The position numbers and the translations under genes are program-made. Source: Homalodisca vitripennis (taxonomy: Eukaryota > Arthropoda > Insecta > Hemiptera > Cicadellidae). From it: 64,000 bases of DNA. The notes under the pieces were generated by a model, which had not been told where the DNA came from, ran no database searches, and saw only the letters and a program-made list of their open reading frames with translations. This document shows, piece after piece, positions 61,028 through 64,000 of this stretch. Where the stretch lies: assembly GCF_021130785.1 (NCBI RefSeq), contig NC_060213.1, positions 133,686,001 through 133,750,000 on the forward strand, given 5' to 3'. Positions within the stretch are counted from its first letter, which is position 1; the number at the start of each line of letters is the position of its first letter.

Positions 61028-61922
61028 CTAAACGTTTTTTGATTTCAACTTGGAAATAGAGGGAACTCCATTAATGTACCTTATAGTCAGGTCATTCTCG
61101 CCAGCATTCCTCCTCGCTTCAAGGTCTGCTCTGAGTTTCTGAAGATGATTTCGCTCTTTAACTGTGCGATCTCTAGACATACTGATTCCACCATCACCAT
61201 TTGCATATTTGTCCGAGAAACGTTTGGCGAAAATTCGAGCTTGGTCAGCATCAGGGAAAATGACTTTTATCGGCCTGGAATTATTTTTCGTATTTACTCC
61301 AATTCTAAAGAATTTAATAGATTCAAGGTTAGCTTCCTGGTAAACTTCAGACAAAAGCTGTTTAATTTGCTGTTTGTCGTGTTTTCTTTTAGATTCAGTG
61401 TTTGATTGGGAGCTTTCAGCAATACCGTAAAGAATTACATTACACAGACGTTTATTACGATCATTGATCTCCATCAGGGTTTCCTCAAAACCACTACCGC
61501 CAGCCAGTCTTGCATCGACTCTACTCTCAATATCGGAGACTCTGTGTTCAAGACGCTCAATACGAGGCTCAAGTTGTTCAAATTTGTCATGGATAGCCTT
61601 GACATCATCCTGGATAAGTTTAACATTTTCCGGTAAATCGTTGAGGCGGTCAACTTTGGCTGAAAGGTCGTCGATCTTTTGAGCAAGTGCTGAAAGAATT
61701 GTATTCAAAACTAGACACAGACGGAGCGGTAACACAATCCACGCGTGTACAAAACCATTTAACTGAATTATCGCTTGCAATTTTCAGATACTCAGTCTTA
61801 GAAATCCCAACGCAAGTACGATGAAACCATCGATCACAGGGGCCATCACATTGGAGTCCTTCATCGGTATTTATAACTTTTTTACAACAAGGAACGCATG
61901 TTGACTTCGACTCCGAATCCAT
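61028..61922 (-). pseudogene. LINE ORF1: PHD finger, coiled coil and RRM-like domain
   Basis: ORF1 proteins bind the element RNA. Starting at ATG 61922, residues 1 to about 60 form a PHD-type finger (CVPCCKKV, GLQCDGPCDRWFHRTCVGIS, then WFCTRVDC), with the Cys4-His-Cys3 order complete. A frameshift near 61690 joins to the second frame (61780-61028), which holds a heptad coiled coil (ALAQKIDDLSAKVDRLND, FEQLEPRIERLEHRVSDIES) and then an L1 ORF1-like fold (RNKRLCNVILYGIAESSQSN, FFRIGVNTKNNSRPIKVIFP, RIFAKRF). It ends overlapping or abutting ORF2. Total about 298 codons. PHD plus coiled coil plus RRM-like order is known for CR1-group ORF1 proteins. Confidence 0.88.
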
Positions 61923-62385
61923 ATTTGTAGATATTGTTTAAATCAGGGCTACTCAGTTCACCCCGAGTAAACAATCAACTCGAATCGACAGCCAGATGAA
62001 TTGATCGGAGTAGAAGAGTTTCTTATAGTACAGCTTGTAGAAACAGAGTGGATGGTAGATGATCCAGAAGGCTGTGGCAAAAAAAGTTTCGCAGATTACG
62101 CTAGTATGACGTATAGCAATGATCAAAGACAGGTGTTATTAACAGATGACAACAGTAATGAGGTTTTGTAACATATGCTGCATCACGTTAGTTGGTTTGT
62201 GGGGTTGAAGAATTTAACGGCTCGTCAGGAAGAATTTCGGGTTGGCGTGATTAAAACAAATATCCACACTGAACTTACGAAAAGTGATGATCACAAAAAC
62301 CACCGGCAAAGATCAGAAAACCACAGAATGACAGTAAAACACGGAGCACAAATATCAACAAGCTTTTAAATCAGCCATCTTGATT

Positions 62386-62647
62386 TTTTTTAACCCAGTT
62401 GGCCGGTATAAGAACGAATAGAGAGTATTTTGACTATATTTTTATGAACCATCTCAACATACAGCCATCTCATCCAATACACGAGACTACTTTATTCAAC
62501 GTTGTCAAAGACCTAGAGGTAGTGTTATAATTTGCATCATAGAGCCAGGACCCCGGTGTTCTGTGAAATTACTCAAAGTCATGCAGGTTGTAAACGAAAC
62601 GGCTGCGGGTAATACACACAGTTTGAAGAAGAAAGACTTCAATACTT
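62386..62647. other. flank between LINE and 45 bp repeat array
   Basis: No gene or repeat recognised. Confidence 0.4.
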
Positions 62648-63215
62648 AAATGATGGTTCAAAGCTTTGTAAAGAATAAAAACGTCAGTATTCATTGAACG
62701 GTGAAATGCCGTGAAGAAGAAAAAACTTTAAATACACAGTAGAAGGTCCAATGCCTTGTGAATAAAATAATCTTCGATGCTTAATGGCTGGTCCAATGCC
62801 TTTTAAAGAAGAGAAACTTCGGTACTCAATGGAAGGTCCAACACCTTGTGAAAAAGAAAATCTTTTATACTCCATGGATGGTCCAATGCCTTGTAAAAGA
62901 AAATAATCTTCGATGATTAATGGATGGTCCAATGCCTTGTTAAGAAGAGAAAACTTCGGTACTCAATTGAAGGTCCAAAAGTTTGTGAAGAAGAAGATTT
63001 TTTACACTCAATGGGTGGTCCAATGCCTTGTACAGAAGAATATCTTCGATACAAAATAGATGGTCAAATGCCTTGTGAAGGAAAGAATCTTCGTTACTCA
63101 ATGGATAGTCCAGTGAAATGTGAAGAAGAGAATCTTCGATACTCAATGGATGGTCCAATGCCTTGTGAAGAAAAAAAAAACGTCGATACATAATGGATAG
63201 TCCAATGCCTTGCCC
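62648..63215 (+). repeat. 45 bp tandem array, about 13 units, open on both strands
   Basis: Anchor ggtccaatgccttgtgaaga recurs with spacings of 43, 43, 50 and then mostly 45-46 bp (starts of gtcc at 62741, 62791, 62836, 62881, 62927, 62973, 63018, 63063, 63108, 63153, 63199). From 62924 the plus strand encodes a 15-residue repeat like RYSMDGPMPCEEENL, and the minus strand MDHPLSIEDSLLHKA-like repeats. Both frames are open because the period is a multiple of three. The Cys-containing plus-strand repeat is the better candidate if either is real. No start context, intron or flanking domain supports a gene. Confidence 0.9.
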
Positions 63216-64000
63216 TCATCATCAATGGAACAGAATATATGCGAATCTTCACAGTTGGCTGATCTGGCTAATCCTCACTATCTGATAAGAAATTAATTCT
63301 TTTGTTTGTAATTTTCTTCAGCATGAAATTGTTTTTCTTTTTAAATATCTTAGAAAGATTTTTTTGAACTAAAAACACGTATTTTACTCTTAAAAAATTT
63401 TTCATTTCAAACTCCTGGTTTTTTTTTAATTTTCTGATATTTCTAAGGGTTTTTGATTAGGTTAATATAATGTTTTGTTAAAGTTTGGAACTGTGGTGCC
63501 TCTTATTGACAATTGATTTTCTTCTTAATGTACGTTTTAGGTGTTTGTTTGAACTGCGGTAAATAAACTTCTCTACTTTGCCTTCAGGAATAAAATACGT
63601 TTTTCTTGAGATAAATAAGTATTTTAATCTACATCTACCTGGAAAGAAAGCAGAGAGGGGCTCTCTTTTAACTTGGAGCTTCTCCTTCCCGCGCTTCCTC
63701 TGCCAACTGCAGAGAGAGGGATTTCACTTGAAAATTTTACTTAGACAGAAGGCGATTGACATTCCCTGTTCAAACATCACTACCCAGGTTGAATAACAAT
63801 TTCTGAGCACTTCTAATCGAAGAGAGGCTCCTCGTTTCAAAGGAAATTCCTGTTGTTGACTCACAGCACCTCTGCAGCGCGAGTCCATAATGTTAATATT
63901 ACTTACTTTTAAATAATGAAAAAATATTTGAACTTTGCAGTCGTCATATTTTGAACATATAGCAATGGTATAAATTTACATATTAGTTTAATACAAACAT
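63216..64000. other. no gene seen
   Basis: AT-rich, with a GC-richer stretch at 63640-63720 (agagaggggctct near 63653). The 63578-63796 frame has no recognisable domain. Confidence 0.4.

Larger units (their letters stand above)
57621..62385 (-). mobile_element. CR1-like non-LTR retrotransposon, nearly complete, inactive
   Basis: Read on the minus strand: 5' region (62385-61923, left border inferred from aagatggctgat near 62380-62370), ORF1 (61922-61028), ORF2 (about 61025-58187), 3' UTR (58186-57640) and a 3' tail of (TAAA)n at 57638-57621. The tail-ending 3' UTR and the PHD/coiled-coil ORF1 suggest a CR1-related clade, but only a tree would settle it. Multiple frameshifts in both ORFs make it immobile. 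It meets the SINE tail to tail across the C15A tract. Confidence 0.85.

Overview
The window looks like AT-rich, intergenic or intronic nuclear DNA of an insect or other arthropod. There are no bacterial-style operons and no rRNA or true tRNA genes. I found only one candidate host exon. What can be recognised is mostly decayed transposable elements and several large tandem arrays. The mix (piggyBac with TTAA end, Penelope-like GIY-YIG element, several non-LTR retrotransposons, a tRNA-derived SINE, a Mutator-like element) fits a large, repeat-dense arthropod genome. A hemipteran-type insect is possible, but I cannot prove the order.

Layout. 1-1592: right-hand part of a broken piggyBac element, ending in a TTAA site. 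3090-4400 and 7976-8730: two oppositely oriented remnants of an RNase-H-bearing LINE. The first is split by an 806 bp insertion that looks like a solo LTR with a 4 bp target duplication. 11742-12397: Penelope-like fragment with a GIY-YIG domain and a hammerhead-ribozyme-like core, flanked by 34 bp inverted repeats, followed at 12440-13110 by the RT end of another LINE. 15872-16414: broken copy of an uncharacterised repeated protein. 19960-20205 and 57242-57520: two copies of one tRNA-like-headed SINE. 24058-25018, 27086-28842, 49611-49800, 53671-55209, 57521-57619 and 62648-63215: tandem arrays with periods of about 139, 35, 30, 38, 16 and 45 bp. 29378-29424: small candidate host exon with splice signals. 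38865-41455, 43180-43500 and 52185-53650: copies of a large unclassified dispersed repeat, including a 1.1 kb tandem duplication and a nearly invariant core of about 75 bp. 55346-56834: short Mutator-like element with recognisable TIRs around a transposase remnant. 57621-about 62385: the most complete element, a CR1-like LINE on the minus strand with a PHD/coiled-coil ORF1 and an endonuclease/RT ORF2, broken by several frameshifts.

The genes do not form a pathway. The coherent theme is layered transposition: an LTR inside a LINE, a SINE and a LINE meeting tail to tail across a C15A microsatellite, and a recurring hammerhead-like motif (CTGA-N-GA, stem, CGAAA) at several sites in unrelated repeats. 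That motif and the conserved core of the 39.8 kb/52.8 kb repeat are the least explained signals.
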